A stretch of 48,736 bases of DNA, from NCBI GenBank assembly GCA_003282865.1, contig QBYK01000012.1:1-48736 (forward strand). The letters run 5' to 3'. The position numbers and the translations under genes were made by a program. Below are positions 16,727-25,557 of this stretch, one piece after another; within the stretch, counting starts at the first letter, position 1, and every line of letters begins with the position of its first letter. Below the pieces are notes generated by a model. The model saw only the letters and a program-made list of their open reading frames with translations. It did not search any database and was not told the DNA's origin. The DNA comes from SAR116 cluster bacterium AG-325-I21. Lineage in GTDB: Bacteria > Pseudomonadota > Alphaproteobacteria > Puniceispirillales > Puniceispirillaceae.

Positions 16727-17962
16727 CTAAAGTCCACGCTCATGAAATGGTAGGAAGTTCAAGACTGTTCCAACCTCAACACCAGCATTGTCCAGCGGAA
16801 TTTCTACAAGCCCATCAGCTCCTGTCAGGGATGAAATAACCCCTGCTCCTCTCCGGCCATGCAATAAAAGCTGTTGTTTACCATTATTGTTTTCCAAAAC
16901 AACACGCAAAAACTCAGCTCGACCAGGTTTCTTGCGATAAACAAAGCCAGCTGGTACAGCAATTTTCAATGCCGGTTGCCACACCCCACCGGATGCTCGC
17001 CTTATGAGCGGCAGAATTAGCAATCTTGTGCAAACGAACGCAGCAACTGGATTGCCTGGAAGGCAGAATAAAAGCCCTTGATCATGCCTTCCAACAGCCA
17101 TCGGTCGCCCGGGCTTCATTGCAAGGCGCCAAAAGACACATTCGGCTCCAATTTGCCTTATAGCATTTTGTGTGTGATCCTCTATTCCGTCTGATGCTCC
17201 GCCGGACGAGATTACCACATCAGCGTCTTCCAATGCCTGCTCATAAGCCTTTGCCAGAGCATCCATACGATCCGGCACTATTCCACAATCAATTAGATCA
17301 ATATGGTTATGCTGTAATAACGCTTTGAGCATGGGCCGATTTGCATCGAAAATCTGTCCGCTTTTTGCCAAACCACCTGAAGCAACAATTTCATCACCTG
17401 TTGATAAAATCGCAACCCGTATCCGGCGTAAAACCGATAATCGGGTAGTTCCAGACGCCGCGAGCTGACCAATCAATGCCGCGTTAATCATTTGCCCTTT
17501 TGTGATAAGCGTTTCGCCCTTCGCAAGATTTTCCCCTGCCAGGCGCATATTGCTTCCTTTAGACAATTTTGCTGAAACAAACAGCTTGTTGCCATCCCGG
17601 CTGCAGTCCTCGTGCATCGCAACACAATCTGGTCCCATTGGCATGACGCCGCCAGTGTAGATTTCAATTGCCTCATCCTCGCCAATCACTCCTTTAAACG
17701 GATGTCCCGCGCGAGCGATACCGACAATTTTGAAAGCTTGATTTGGAACTTTTGAAAGGCTGTCAGAGTGGATACCATATCCGTCCACCGCAGCATTTTG
17801 AGTTGATGGTAAGTCAATCTCACTTACAAGCGTTTCGCCCGCAACTCTGCCAAGGGTTTGGTCAAGCGAAATAACTTCTATTCCCTCGACGGGGCTAATG
17901 CTAGCAAGCAACATATCTCGTGCATTATCAATGGCAATGGGTGGCGTCCGTTGACTGGACAT
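16727..17962 (-). CDS. moeA: Molybdopterin molybdenumtransferase MoeA
   Basis: This 411-residue protein inserts molybdate into adenylylated molybdopterin. The start is taken at ATG 17962 because it gives normal length and lies 4 nt after the mobB stop; the longer frame to 18013 would run into mobB. Domain signs are DLPSTQNAAVDGYG near residue 50 (the D-N-S-A-M/V-D-G-Y/F pattern), GGVMPMG, the MoaB-like domain with LSTGDEIV and VISSGGASDGIEDH (usually S-G-G-V-S-x-G-x-x-D), FCLPGNPVA, and the C-terminal domain IV. Slightly unusual is the A-S-D-G in place of the more common V-S-V-G. It is the third gene of the operon. Confidence 0.92.
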   Translation of the reverse strand: MSSQRTPPIAIDNARDMLLASISPVEGIEVISLDQTLGRVAGETLVSEIDLPSTQNAAVDGYGIHSDSLSKVPNQAFKIVGIARAGHPFKGVIGEDEAIEIYTGGVMPMGPDCVAMHEDCSRDGNKLFVSAKLSKGSNMRLAGENLAKGETLITKGQMINAALIGQLAASGTTRLSVLRRIRVAILSTGDEIVASGGLAKSGQIFDANRPMLKALLQHNHIDLIDCGIVPDRMDALAKAYEQALEDADVVISSGGASDGIEDHTQNAIRQIGAECVFWRLAMKPGRPMAVGRHDQGLLFCLPGNPVAAFVCTRLLILPLIRRASGGVWQPALKIAVPAGFVYRKKPGRAEFLRVVLENNNGKQQLLLHGRRGAGVISSLTGADGLVEIPLDNAGVEVGTVLNFLPFHERGL

Positions 17963-17966
17963 ATCC

Positions 17967-18509
17967 TTAACTCGCCCGTCGTAACTTGGTTTGCAAAAGA
18001 ATAAAGGCTGCAATGCCAGCTACATCGTCTAGGTCAAAAATTGGCAACTTACAGTTCAAAATGGTTTCATCACTGGCAAGCGCAACCACTAGATCATCAT
18101 TTGGGTGCAAACACGGTTTGCCCACTGATGGTCGATGAACCTCAATTTTTTCAATCGGATAACTTTTAAAACCTTCCACAAGGACCAATTCAGCTGGTAA
18201 TAACTGGTTTAATAATTGTTTTAGTTCAGGTTCGCCACCGTCCCCGTGCTCGACAAAATGCGCGGACCTGTAAACTGATGATACAAGAACTTGACGCGAG
18301 CCCGCCTGACGGTGTCGGAAACTATCCTTACCAAAGTGATCAGCATCAAACCTTTGATGTGCATGTTTAATGGTGGCGACGTTGACGCCACTGGCACTTA
18401 AAAAGGAAATGATCTTCTCAGCAAGAGTGGTTTTTCCAGAGCCAGACCAACCAGCAAATCCAAAAACTGCACCATGTGGGCCTGGATGTATGGGTCTTAA
18501 ACCACTCAT
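17967..18509 (-). CDS. mobB: Molybdopterin-guanine dinucleotide biosynthesis adaptor MobB
   Basis: This 180-residue P-loop GTPase binds MobA and assists formation of the bis-MGD cofactor used by DMSO-reductase-family enzymes such as formate dehydrogenase. The P-loop GWSGSGKTTL is at residues 20-29, followed by the IKHAHQRFD metal/histidine motif, DSFRHRQAGSRQV, and LVLVEGFKSYPIEKIEV, all diagnostic of MobB. It starts 3 nt after the moaA stop. The catalytic partner mobA is not in the window. Its presence fits the bis-MGD formate dehydrogenase encoded at 33534-38019. Confidence 0.92.
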   Translation of the reverse strand: MSGLRPIHPGPHGAVFGFAGWSGSGKTTLAEKIISFLSASGVNVATIKHAHQRFDADHFGKDSFRHRQAGSRQVLVSSVYRSAHFVEHGDGGEPELKQLLNQLLPAELVLVEGFKSYPIEKIEVHRPSVGKPCLHPNDDLVVALASDETILNCKLPIFDLDDVAGIAAFILLQTKLRRAS

Positions 18510-18512
18510 GGT

Positions 18513-19529
18513 CTAGCCCCCGGTAACATTCATATGGCGGGCAACGGCTGCTGATTGCGCGCGCCGGCTAATAATGAAGTCATGGCCTTTTGGTTTTCTT
18601 GCAATCGCTTCAATAATCGCCTCTGTCAAGCGATTTTCACCACCGCTCCGAAGCGCTTTTGCCAGATTTGCGCTATCATCTTGTCCAAGACACATATATA
18701 GCTGGCCCGTGCAGGTAACCCGAACACGATTACACGACTCGCAAAAATTGTGGGTCAGCGGCGTTATAAACCCAAGCCTCCGACCAGTTTCTTTCACCAT
18801 AACATAGCGGGCTGGGCCGGGTGACTGATGTTTGCTTTCAGTCAGCGTGAACCGCCGGGACAAGTCGGCTCGTACCTGTGATAGCGGCAAATATTGATCA
18901 ATACGATTTTCATTTCCAATATCACCCATTGGCATCACTTCAATAATTGTCATATCGAAGCCTTGTTCGCCCGCCCACGCGACCATTTCTACGAGGTCGG
19001 CCTCATTAACCCCCTTTAGCGCAACTGCATTCAATTTAACGGCAAGGCCAGCACGCTTTGCGGCGGCAAGCCCATTTAAAACATTGTCTAGATCGCCCCA
19101 ACGGGTAATTTTTCGGAATTTTTCATGATCAAGTGTATCGATCGAAATATTCACCCGTTTTACACCAGCATCAACGAGTTGATCGGATAGTTTGTACAAC
19201 TGACTTCCATTAGTTGTAATTGTTAGTTCGTCGAGATTGCCTGCCTTCACTTCGTTTCCCAGGTTGTGGATCAATTGCATAATGTTACGACGCACCAAAG
19301 GCTCACCGCCAGTGAGCCTAATTTTTCGCGTTCCAAGGGCCATAAAATTGCGGCAAACTTCTTCCAGTTCTTCTAATGACAGTAATTCAGCTTTTGGCAG
19401 AAACGTCATGTGTTCAGCCATACAATAAACACAGCGGAAATCGCAGCGATCAGTTACTGAAACGCGAATGTAATCAACCGTTCGACCAAAAGGGTCGACA
19501 AGGTTTTTTGGGCGAGCATAATCGCTCAT
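18513..19529 (-). CDS. moaA: GTP 3',8-cyclase MoaA (radical SAM)
   Basis: This protein of about 338 residues catalyses the first step of molybdenum cofactor synthesis, converting GTP with MoaC to cPMP. ATG 19529 is chosen because AAGGTG lies 6 nt upstream and it matches the usual length; the frame extends 9 codons further without a good ribosome site. The radical SAM cluster C-x3-C-x2-C is in [10 protein letters not shown], followed by [16 protein letters not shown] and the second 4Fe-4S site C-x2-C...C in [14 protein letters not shown]. The C-terminus ends in the required G-G. It is the first gene of the moa-mob-moe run. No molybdenum cofactor riboswitch was found in the 320-nt leader. Confidence 0.94.
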   Translation of the reverse strand: MSDYARPKNLVDPFGRTVDYIRVSVTDRCDFRCVYCMAEHMTFLPKAELLSLEELEEVCRNFMALGTRKIRLTGGEPLVRRNIMQLIHNLGNEVKAGNLDELTITTNGSQLYKLSDQLVDAGVKRVNISIDTLDHEKFRKITRWGDLDNVLNGLAAAKRAGLAVKLNAVALKGVNEADLVEMVAWAGEQGFDMTIIEVMPMGDIGNENRIDQYLPLSQVRADLSRRFTLTESKHQSPGPARYVMVKETGRRLGFITPLTHNFCESCNRVRVTCTGQLYMCLGQDDSANLAKALRSGGENRLTEAIIEAIARKPKGHDFIISRRAQSAAVARHMNVTGG

Positions 19530-19766
19530 AGTTTCACCTTTTGCCAGTATCGCCATAGCGGCTAGACCTCAGTCACACACTAAATCAAAGCAGTATAAAG
19601 CGACTTCCCCGCAGTTGCTAGTCAAGATCAAACAGTATCTAAACCTGAGCCAAACCCTCGCTTTGATTTAAGCGTTTATACTAACGGGTAATAATGCAAA
19701 TCAGATAGAAAAATCGACTCAAGCAGCGATGTTAGCAGTTTTGTGGAGCCTGAGATCCGCTTACCA

Positions 19767-19850
19767 TGCTATGAACGACTATATCCCGCCTTTGAAATGG
19801 ATCTCGGACTCAAGCCGACGCGGGCAGTATCAAATCTGCATCAGGCGTAG
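19767..19850 (+). pseudogene. Possible C-terminal scrap of a BTAD-type regulator
   Basis: A 27-residue plus-strand frame ending at TAG 19848-19850 reads C-Y-E-R-L-Y-P-A-F-E-M-D-L-G-L-K-P-T, which resembles the last repeat of a bacterial transcriptional activator (BTAD/TPR) domain (Y-E-R-L...L-G-x-x-P-T). Nothing upstream is recognisable as the rest of such a gene. It may be a decayed end left by a deletion, or a chance similarity. The rest of the 19530-19850 spacer shows nothing else and should contain the moaA promoter. Confidence 0.3.
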
Positions 19851-20075
19851 TCATTTACTAGGGGCCACCAGATTTGCTGTAACATTGTGAGTGAAGGCCA
19901 AATTAGCAACTTCAATGCGCGCCGTTACCGGTACTGAAGCGCCGGGCTGAAGTTTGCCATCTGCCACCGCTTTAACTAGTGCATCAGCGAGTGATTGATG
20001 AGCCGTTACACCCAGTTGCTTAAGAAATTTCCGCATTGCCATTTCGGTGGCATTTATCTCTTTCTTTGACTTCAT
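19851..20075 (-). CDS. DUF6494 family small protein
   Basis: This 74-residue protein has the family's core pattern: M-R-K-F-L-K-Q-L-G-V-T near the N-terminus, then SLADALVKAVADGKL (where relatives read x-x-I-E-x-A-V-x-x-A-x-x-x-G-K-L) and a beta-rich tail RIEVANLAFTH. Function is unknown. ATG 20075 is chosen over upstream TTG 20096 and ATG 20087 because it best matches the family start and has GGA about 8 nt upstream. It is followed directly by the putative BTAD scrap on the other strand and preceded by a 237-nt gap from the large P-loop gene. That gap (20076-20312) holds no other gene. Confidence 0.65.
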   Translation of the reverse strand: MKSKKEINATEMAMRKFLKQLGVTAHQSLADALVKAVADGKLQPGASVPVTARIEVANLAFTHNVTANLVAPSK

Positions 20076-20312
20076 CTTTTCATCCATTCTTCTCAATTAG
20101 GTTCTCAGATATAATGTAAGTCCCAAATGCATCCAAATCTGTCCAGTCTTAATTTTACCTACCTCACGTTTAACAACATTTAACTCTTTATACGCCGAAT
20201 ACTATCTCACAAATCTGCTAAAATGTTGCCGAACTATTTTCAATTTTAAGAGTATCACTAATGTTCTCATGCTTCAGAACAATCTTTTTAACGAAACCCA
20301 ACGAGTCCGCAT

Positions 20313-22082
20313 TTATTTTTTGCCGGGGGCCAAATTTCCCCACTCACCAAGTGTCACACGTTTTACTTCATTAATATCAATCTGGCTGCTAACAGCATGC
20401 GGGCCATCTGGCAGACCATCCCATCCGAGCGCGGAGAGACAGTTTGTGATGCTTCTGTCCTTGGGCATTTCAGCTATGCTTTTATAATTCCATTGTGCTT
20501 TTTTAATCTTGCCATAAATTTGTCCATCACACTGGTCAGCGAATTCTAACCTCGGTAATTCCTCAATACATTCCTGCAAAAACTGGTAGGTTGGCGTCCA
20601 GTCCGGACTCAATACATCTTCAGGGCGCGTTGCGGCAAGATTGACCTCTTTAAAGCGGTCAATGTTAGACAAAGCAACGGGGTCAAGAACAGTCATTGAT
20701 CCGTTCCGTCCAAAAGCAATGGTCTTTGGCAGTTTTCCGAGAGGTACATCATTATCTAGGAATTCGAAATAGATGTCTTTATCAGTAATCGACATCCACG
20801 AAAAAAACAGCTCTGGAATACCCGTAAAAGCCTCAACATTGTGATAAAGTAAATCATCCACCGCCTTGTAGCGCTGCGTTGTTAGGCCGCGCTGCCATGC
20901 ACGTTCAACAGTTGCAGGCGGGGGCGTGATTGTAAAAAATAAAAAGACAGTTGATCCAAAACGGCTAAGAAGCGTGCTTTTATAATCACCTTCGGCATCA
21001 GTTTTAAAACTGTCAAAGCGAAACCGGTCAATTAGGAGGTGCGGGACCGTTTTGTTAATCGCCTTTTGCGCCATATATCGATCAAGCTTTTTGTCAACAA
21101 GTTCGAGCTCACGTCCAGTTAGCATGGCTGCATACTTAAAATCATAACCAAGACTGTCATAATCGAGTAAATATTTACGCCAGTAATCAGGACTGATGAG
21201 GGCAAAATCATCCCATGGAATGCCCATCCGTTCAGCAAGTAACCTTTGTTGTGGGCGGATGGTGCTTTTGCCTGACGCAGAGGCACCCTTCGTATTCATG
21301 ACAATCGGTTTGGACTGGGCGGGCAGAAAACGGTACCCTTCCGCTTTGGCAGCTTTTTTGAAGATTGGATCGATCAACTGGCCAATTTCATTACTACCAT
21401 GCTCGTTACAAAATACTCGTAGCGTCAGTTGCGCAATCAAAATCCGGTCCGTGACAAGCCGTCCTTGCTTTCCCAATATACTGCTCACAACGCTAACAAG
21501 GGCTGTCAGGCAGGCAGCCGAATACGCATCCGCATCAACAAGCCGCCCCCGCATTTGATTAAGGGCCAACAATTCCGGCGGCGCATTTGGTGCTCGCACT
21601 GGTTTATCCTTAGCTTTCAAAAACCGAAATAAAGGCTTTTTGGACTTTTGACTTGGAACTTTAAAAGCAAACATTTCGTCCACAAGCAAGCTGATCTTAT
21701 CCTCAGCGCGTTGACGAATAGCCGCAAATCCAGTCTCAATTTTAGTCATTTCCGGCAGCATATAATTGCGGTAAATGCAATCTGCCATCCCGCGCAGGTT
21801 CAAACCCAAGTACTCATAACTTGGCCCATCAGGCACGGACAAATCAGCAGTAACCCGAATCAGAACTTCATGAGTAACAAGTCGGCTAACCTTCAATTCG
21901 CAAAGCTGCTCAAAAGCAAGGCCAGAAAAATCAGCAGCCTCTTTTGCCTGCTCATAGCCAACATGACTGTTTTCAGGCCGAAAAAGCGTAATCATTGGCA
22001 AAAGCCGCTTTGGCAAATTGGATCTAAGTCCCGGATTCCATGCGTGAAATTCGTTATCAGATAGACTTGGGGGGTTCGCCAT
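20313..22082 (-). CDS. Large protein of unknown function with a zeta-toxin-like P-loop kinase domain
   Basis: This 589-residue protein is not recognised as a whole. A Walker A motif, KGASASGKST, lies near residue 269, about halfway along. It is followed at normal kinase spacing by ISPDYWRKYLL and later by a hydrophobic strand with acidic end (HLLIDRFRFDSF) and TPPPATVERAWQRG. This arrangement resembles zeta-toxin or chloramphenicol-phosphotransferase-like nucleotide kinases. The first 230 residues are largely helical, with no membrane segment or signal peptide, and match no family I know. The C-terminus (about 420-589) is also unknown. No antitoxin-like small gene is adjacent, which argues against a toxin. 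It follows tctA by 57 nt on the same strand, so it may belong to the transporter transcript. Confidence 0.6.
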   Translation of the reverse strand: MANPPSLSDNEFHAWNPGLRSNLPKRLLPMITLFRPENSHVGYEQAKEAADFSGLAFEQLCELKVSRLVTHEVLIRVTADLSVPDGPSYEYLGLNLRGMADCIYRNYMLPEMTKIETGFAAIRQRAEDKISLLVDEMFAFKVPSQKSKKPLFRFLKAKDKPVRAPNAPPELLALNQMRGRLVDADAYSAACLTALVSVVSSILGKQGRLVTDRILIAQLTLRVFCNEHGSNEIGQLIDPIFKKAAKAEGYRFLPAQSKPIVMNTKGASASGKSTIRPQQRLLAERMGIPWDDFALISPDYWRKYLLDYDSLGYDFKYAAMLTGRELELVDKKLDRYMAQKAINKTVPHLLIDRFRFDSFKTDAEGDYKSTLLSRFGSTVFLFFTITPPPATVERAWQRGLTTQRYKAVDDLLYHNVEAFTGIPELFFSWMSITDKDIYFEFLDNDVPLGKLPKTIAFGRNGSMTVLDPVALSNIDRFKEVNLAATRPEDVLSPDWTPTYQFLQECIEELPRLEFADQCDGQIYGKIKKAQWNYKSIAEMPKDRSITNCLSALGWDGLPDGPHAVSSQIDINEVKRVTLGEWGNLAPGKK

Positions 22083-22139
22083 TTCACGCGATCCAATCTA
22101 GTCAGGAGTGGTAAGGGTGCTCATCACACCGCTTATTCC

Positions 22140-23660
22140 TTATGCTGTTTTTCTTAGTTTATCACGAATTAGCTTCAACAATGGTAATAGAATCAACAAT
22201 ATGGCAATGACCGTAATCGGACCGGCAATCGGCCTCGTAAAAAAGATTGAAAAATCACCGTCTGATAATAAAAGGGACTGACGTAATTTTGGCTCTGCTA
22301 TTGGCCCAAGGACAATTGCCAGCACCGCTGGCGCGAGCGGGTAATCCAATATGCGTAACAAAAACGCGCCGACTCCAAAGATAACCATCAACCAAACATC
22401 GAACATATCCATGTAAGCCGCGTACGTTCCAACAAGTGAGAGAACAAAGATTAACGGTGCAAGAATTGTAAATGGCATCCGCAACATCCAGAGAAATACT
22501 GGGATGAAGAGCAAATTGACAGCAACCGCAACAAAATTCGAAATATAAAATGATCCAATTAATGGCCAAACAAATTCTGGCTGATCAGTAAATAAAAGCG
22601 GTCCAGGTTGTAGACCCCAAATAACCATGCCAGCAAGGAGCACGGCTGTAGTTGGTGACCCCGGAATACCCAATGTCATCATTGGCAGCATCGCTCCTGT
22701 TGACGCAGAGTTGTTTGCAGCCTCGGGGGCAGCAACACCATCCAGTGCTCCTTTGCCAAATTCAGCAGATCTCCTGGATGTCATTTTCGAGATACCATAC
22801 GCCATCAGCGATCCCGGCGTTGCACCAGCGGCTGGCAATATCCCAACGAAAAACCCGAGAGCTGATCCAATTGCCGTCCCGCGCCATGCTTGTTTAAACT
22901 GCTTAATCGCTTCGACAACACTGGCAAATGTAACTTCAACCTTACTCATATTCGTACCAGTTCTTGACGTGTTTATTGTCCACATCATTTCGCCGATACC
23001 ATAAACTCCAATAGCCAGAACCAGAAACCGGATGCCATGCGTAAATCCGGTAAGATCAAAAAACACTAGCCGTGGTTCACCAGAAATAATGTCAAACCCA
23101 ACCGTGGCCATGACCAATCCAAAACAGATTGAAAATAGTGTTTTTGGGATATCATCACCGCCAAGCCCAACAAAAGTGGCAAAAGCAAGGAGCATCAACG
23201 CAAAAATTTCTGGGTTACCAAATGACAGCGCAACATCGGCAAGTAATGGAGCGAAACCGGTAAAAAGTAGGTTTGATACCGTTGCGCCGGCAAAAGATGC
23301 GAGGGCCGCAACAACCAGCGCAACATGTGCCTTACCAGCAAGCGCTAATGGGCGGCCGTCAAAAGTTGTCGCTACCGCCGTTGATGCCCCCGGTATGCCA
23401 AGTGTTATGGACGATATGGCGCCACCATACATTGCCCCATAATAGATTGACGCAAGGAAAATCATTGGCGAGGTTGCCCCGCCGGTGAAACTTTGAATAA
23501 CGAATGTAAAAGGCAGCAGAATGGCGACCCCGTTAACTGATCCCAGACCAGGCATGGCGCCAACAAATAGCCCTACAACAACACCAATAACCGCCAACCC
23601 AAGATTAATCGGCTCAAGTGCAATAAGAATTCCCTGCCAAAGAGCAATTAAAACATCCAT
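22140..23660 (-). CDS. tctA: Tripartite tricarboxylate transporter, large membrane subunit TctA
   Basis: This 506-residue multi-span membrane protein, with about 11-12 hydrophobic segments, forms the translocation channel of a TTT-family secondary transporter. The N-terminal signature GLFVGAMPGLGSVNGVAILLPFTF and the second half-repeat FFVGILPAAGATPGSLMAYG show the family's internal duplication, followed by AAPEAANNSASTGAMLPMMTLGIPGSPTTAVLL. It is third in tctC-tctB-tctA, 65 nt after tctB. Substrates of TTT systems range over citrate, tartrate, dicarboxylates and aromatic acids. The oxalate genes upstream on the same strand suggest oxalate or a related small carboxylate, but that is inference from position. 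Confidence 0.93.
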   Translation of the reverse strand: MDVLIALWQGILIALEPINLGLAVIGVVVGLFVGAMPGLGSVNGVAILLPFTFVIQSFTGGATSPMIFLASIYYGAMYGGAISSITLGIPGASTAVATTFDGRPLALAGKAHVALVVAALASFAGATVSNLLFTGFAPLLADVALSFGNPEIFALMLLAFATFVGLGGDDIPKTLFSICFGLVMATVGFDIISGEPRLVFFDLTGFTHGIRFLVLAIGVYGIGEMMWTINTSRTGTNMSKVEVTFASVVEAIKQFKQAWRGTAIGSALGFFVGILPAAGATPGSLMAYGISKMTSRRSAEFGKGALDGVAAPEAANNSASTGAMLPMMTLGIPGSPTTAVLLAGMVIWGLQPGPLLFTDQPEFVWPLIGSFYISNFVAVAVNLLFIPVFLWMLRMPFTILAPLIFVLSLVGTYAAYMDMFDVWLMVIFGVGAFLLRILDYPLAPAVLAIVLGPIAEPKLRQSLLLSDGDFSIFFTRPIAGPITVIAILLILLPLLKLIRDKLRKTA

Positions 23661-23725
23661 TTCTTTTACCTATTTCTAAATCGCTCTGAGTGGTTTTTCA
23701 CCGAAGCTGAGCAATCGGATTACAC

Positions 23726-24256
23726 CTATAAGAACATGTTATATAACGGGATAAACAAAGGTTCTAAATACCCTTTTGGCAGCACAATCCGCATGGCGAT
23801 GTCAAAGAAAAAGAAGCAGATAACTGTAAGGGTAACACTAACGGTAAAGGTAAGGAACCACCCGTGACTACCCAGATATCTCATGTAATAGATCATGAAA
23901 ACTGGGATCGCACCGTAAAACCCAACAAAATGGATCAAGGCTAAAAACCCAAAAAGGGCTCCGCCAACAACAAGCATCATGCGCTTGCCATATCCGTCTA
24001 AAAATTGTTCGCTAGATTGAGAAGCTGGGGTTAACCGACGGTACCAATTCACTGCAGTCCAAATACAAGTCAGCAGCATGATTGCAGATAGCCAGAACGG
24101 CCAAAATCCACTGCCTGGGCCCTCGCCTTCAATAAATCCAATGTTTGCAAAGCGCGGCACATCTGGATTCCAAGACGGCGGTTCACCTGATTTCCACATA
24201 AGGTAAATCGAGAGGACTCCTAAAAAAATCGCTGTAACAATTTCAGCAACACGCAT
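23726..24256 (-). CDS. tctB: Tripartite tricarboxylate transporter, small membrane subunit TctB
   Basis: This 176-residue protein has four predicted transmembrane helices, at about residues 5-23, 51-69, 93-121 and 130-152, as expected of TctB, the poorly conserved small partner of TctA. The GPGSGFWPFWLSAIML stretch between helices one and two is the recognisable TctB pattern (G-x-G-F-x-P). It follows tctC by 38 nt and precedes tctA by 65 nt. The assignment rests on topology, this motif and position between the other two subunits. Confidence 0.88.
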   Translation of the reverse strand: MRVAEIVTAIFLGVLSIYLMWKSGEPPSWNPDVPRFANIGFIEGEGPGSGFWPFWLSAIMLLTCIWTAVNWYRRLTPASQSSEQFLDGYGKRMMLVVGGALFGFLALIHFVGFYGAIPVFMIYYMRYLGSHGWFLTFTVSVTLTVICFFFFDIAMRIVLPKGYLEPLFIPLYNMFL

Positions 24257-24294
24257 TTTAACAAATCCTCTCGATCAGGACTTTTACTTCTGCA

Positions 24295-25296
24295 CTACTT
24301 GATTGCGCCAGACGCTTTCAAAATCGCGCGATGGTTATCAACTTGACGTGTCCAATATGCTTTCAACTCGTCTCCAGCCATAAATTCACCCATCAATGAC
24401 TTCTTCGACTTATAAGCCTGCCATTTCTTTGAATTGTAAACCTTAGTGAACAAATCAGTGAAGTAGGCTTGCGCTTTTTCAGACATTCCGGGGGCACCCA
24501 CAACAGCGCGCTGCATGTAATAAGCCCATGGAGCCTGCTTACCACCAACAAATACCTCACCCAAGGTTGGAACATTTGGGAACATTGGAAGACGCTTGTC
24601 TGTGAAAGCAACCAACGGTACAACTGTTCCTGCTTCATAAAAACCAAGGGCTTCAGATGGATTGTTCACTGATGAATTGATTTGCTTTCCGGCAAGGTCT
24701 TTTGCAACGGCGCCGCCACCTTTGTATGGAATGTACTTAATATTCAGGCCATATTGCTTGTTCAGATGATCAGTGATGATGTTATCTTCCGAGTTCTTAC
24801 CGGTACCACCCATCACCCATTTATTGCCCTCAGCTTTCACTTTTGTCAAAAACTGACCGATTGAAGTAATGCCGCTGTCTTTGTGAACCCATAGCAAAAA
24901 TGTATCTTCCGCCATACGGCCAACCGGCGCAAATGTTTGGATGTCCACTTTGATGCCAGGATTTCTGAGCGGCGTAGTAAAAAATGAGTTCAAGGTAACC
25001 ATTATTGTGTGATCGGGGTCAGTTGCATTTTTTGCAGCTACCAGAGCCTCTGCACCAGAACCACCAGACTTGTTAGTTGGGACGAGCGGGCGATTAGAGA
25101 GGTTTTCTTCCTCGACAATTGCCTGCATCAAACGGGCCATCTTATCAGCCCCGCCACCTTTTCCAGCCATGATGATAAAATCAACGGGCTTTGTTGGCTC
25201 CCAACCATGACTGCCGGCATTAGCGATGCCCGACAGCGACGTTGCCGCCAGCGCAATGCCAACCGCACCTACTAGTAGGCTTTTTATAGATTTCAT
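24295..25296 (-). CDS. tctC: Tripartite tricarboxylate transporter, periplasmic binding protein TctC
   Basis: This 333-residue protein has a signal peptide (basic MKSIK, hydrophobic core, cleavage after SGIANA) and the TctC/Bug fold pattern: IIMAGKGGGADKMARLM, the NKSGGSGAEAL loop, MGGTGKNSEDNIITDHLN, and IPYKGGGAVAKDLAGKQI. Bug proteins bind carboxylates in the periplasm by hydrogen bonds to their carboxyl groups. It carries the strongest ribosome site in the window (AAGGAGG, 6-7 nt before ATG), fitting a highly expressed binding protein that leads its operon. A perfect 10-bp dyad lies about 70-100 nt upstream. Ligand identity is not readable. Oxalate or a related small acid is suggested by the neighbouring genes. 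Confidence 0.93.
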   Translation of the reverse strand: MKSIKSLLVGAVGIALAATSLSGIANAGSHGWEPTKPVDFIIMAGKGGGADKMARLMQAIVEEENLSNRPLVPTNKSGGSGAEALVAAKNATDPDHTIMVTLNSFFTTPLRNPGIKVDIQTFAPVGRMAEDTFLLWVHKDSGITSIGQFLTKVKAEGNKWVMGGTGKNSEDNIITDHLNKQYGLNIKYIPYKGGGAVAKDLAGKQINSSVNNPSEALGFYEAGTVVPLVAFTDKRLPMFPNVPTLGEVFVGGKQAPWAYYMQRAVVGAPGMSEKAQAYFTDLFTKVYNSKKWQAYKSKKSLMGEFMAGDELKAYWTRQVDNHRAILKASGAIK

Positions 25297-25367
25297 AGTT
25301 TCCTCCTTGGTTTAAACAATATTCTCATACAACCTGTGTCTTAAAACATTAAGTTAATTAATGTAAT

Positions 25368-25393
25368 TTTGTAAATTGTATAAAATTTACAAA
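25368..25393. promoter_or_regulatory. 10-bp palindromic operator candidate upstream of tctC
   Basis: TTTGTAAATT and AATTTACAAA are perfect reverse complements around a 6-nt spacer, 72-97 nt before the tctC start, where a promoter-proximal operator would lie. The arms and size suit a GntR- or similar dimeric repressor. No regulator gene is in the window. The rest of 25297-25557 shows no gene. Confidence 0.5.
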
Positions 25394-25557
25394 TCACAAG
25401 ATTGGTTCATGTCACTCCACTTAATATTACGGTGACTTAATTTCGGTTATTTGACAACATTTCTATTCCACTTCTTCTAAGAAGTTCCTCGCCAAAACGC
25501 GCTTACCAAGAAAAAGCAACCTTCAAGCCCAAGCATTATCGATATTGGTTTTAAATT

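Noticed and set aside
20313-22082. Zeta-type toxin of a toxin-antitoxin pair
   Set aside because: The protein is much longer than zeta toxins, has large extra domains and no small antitoxin gene next to it.
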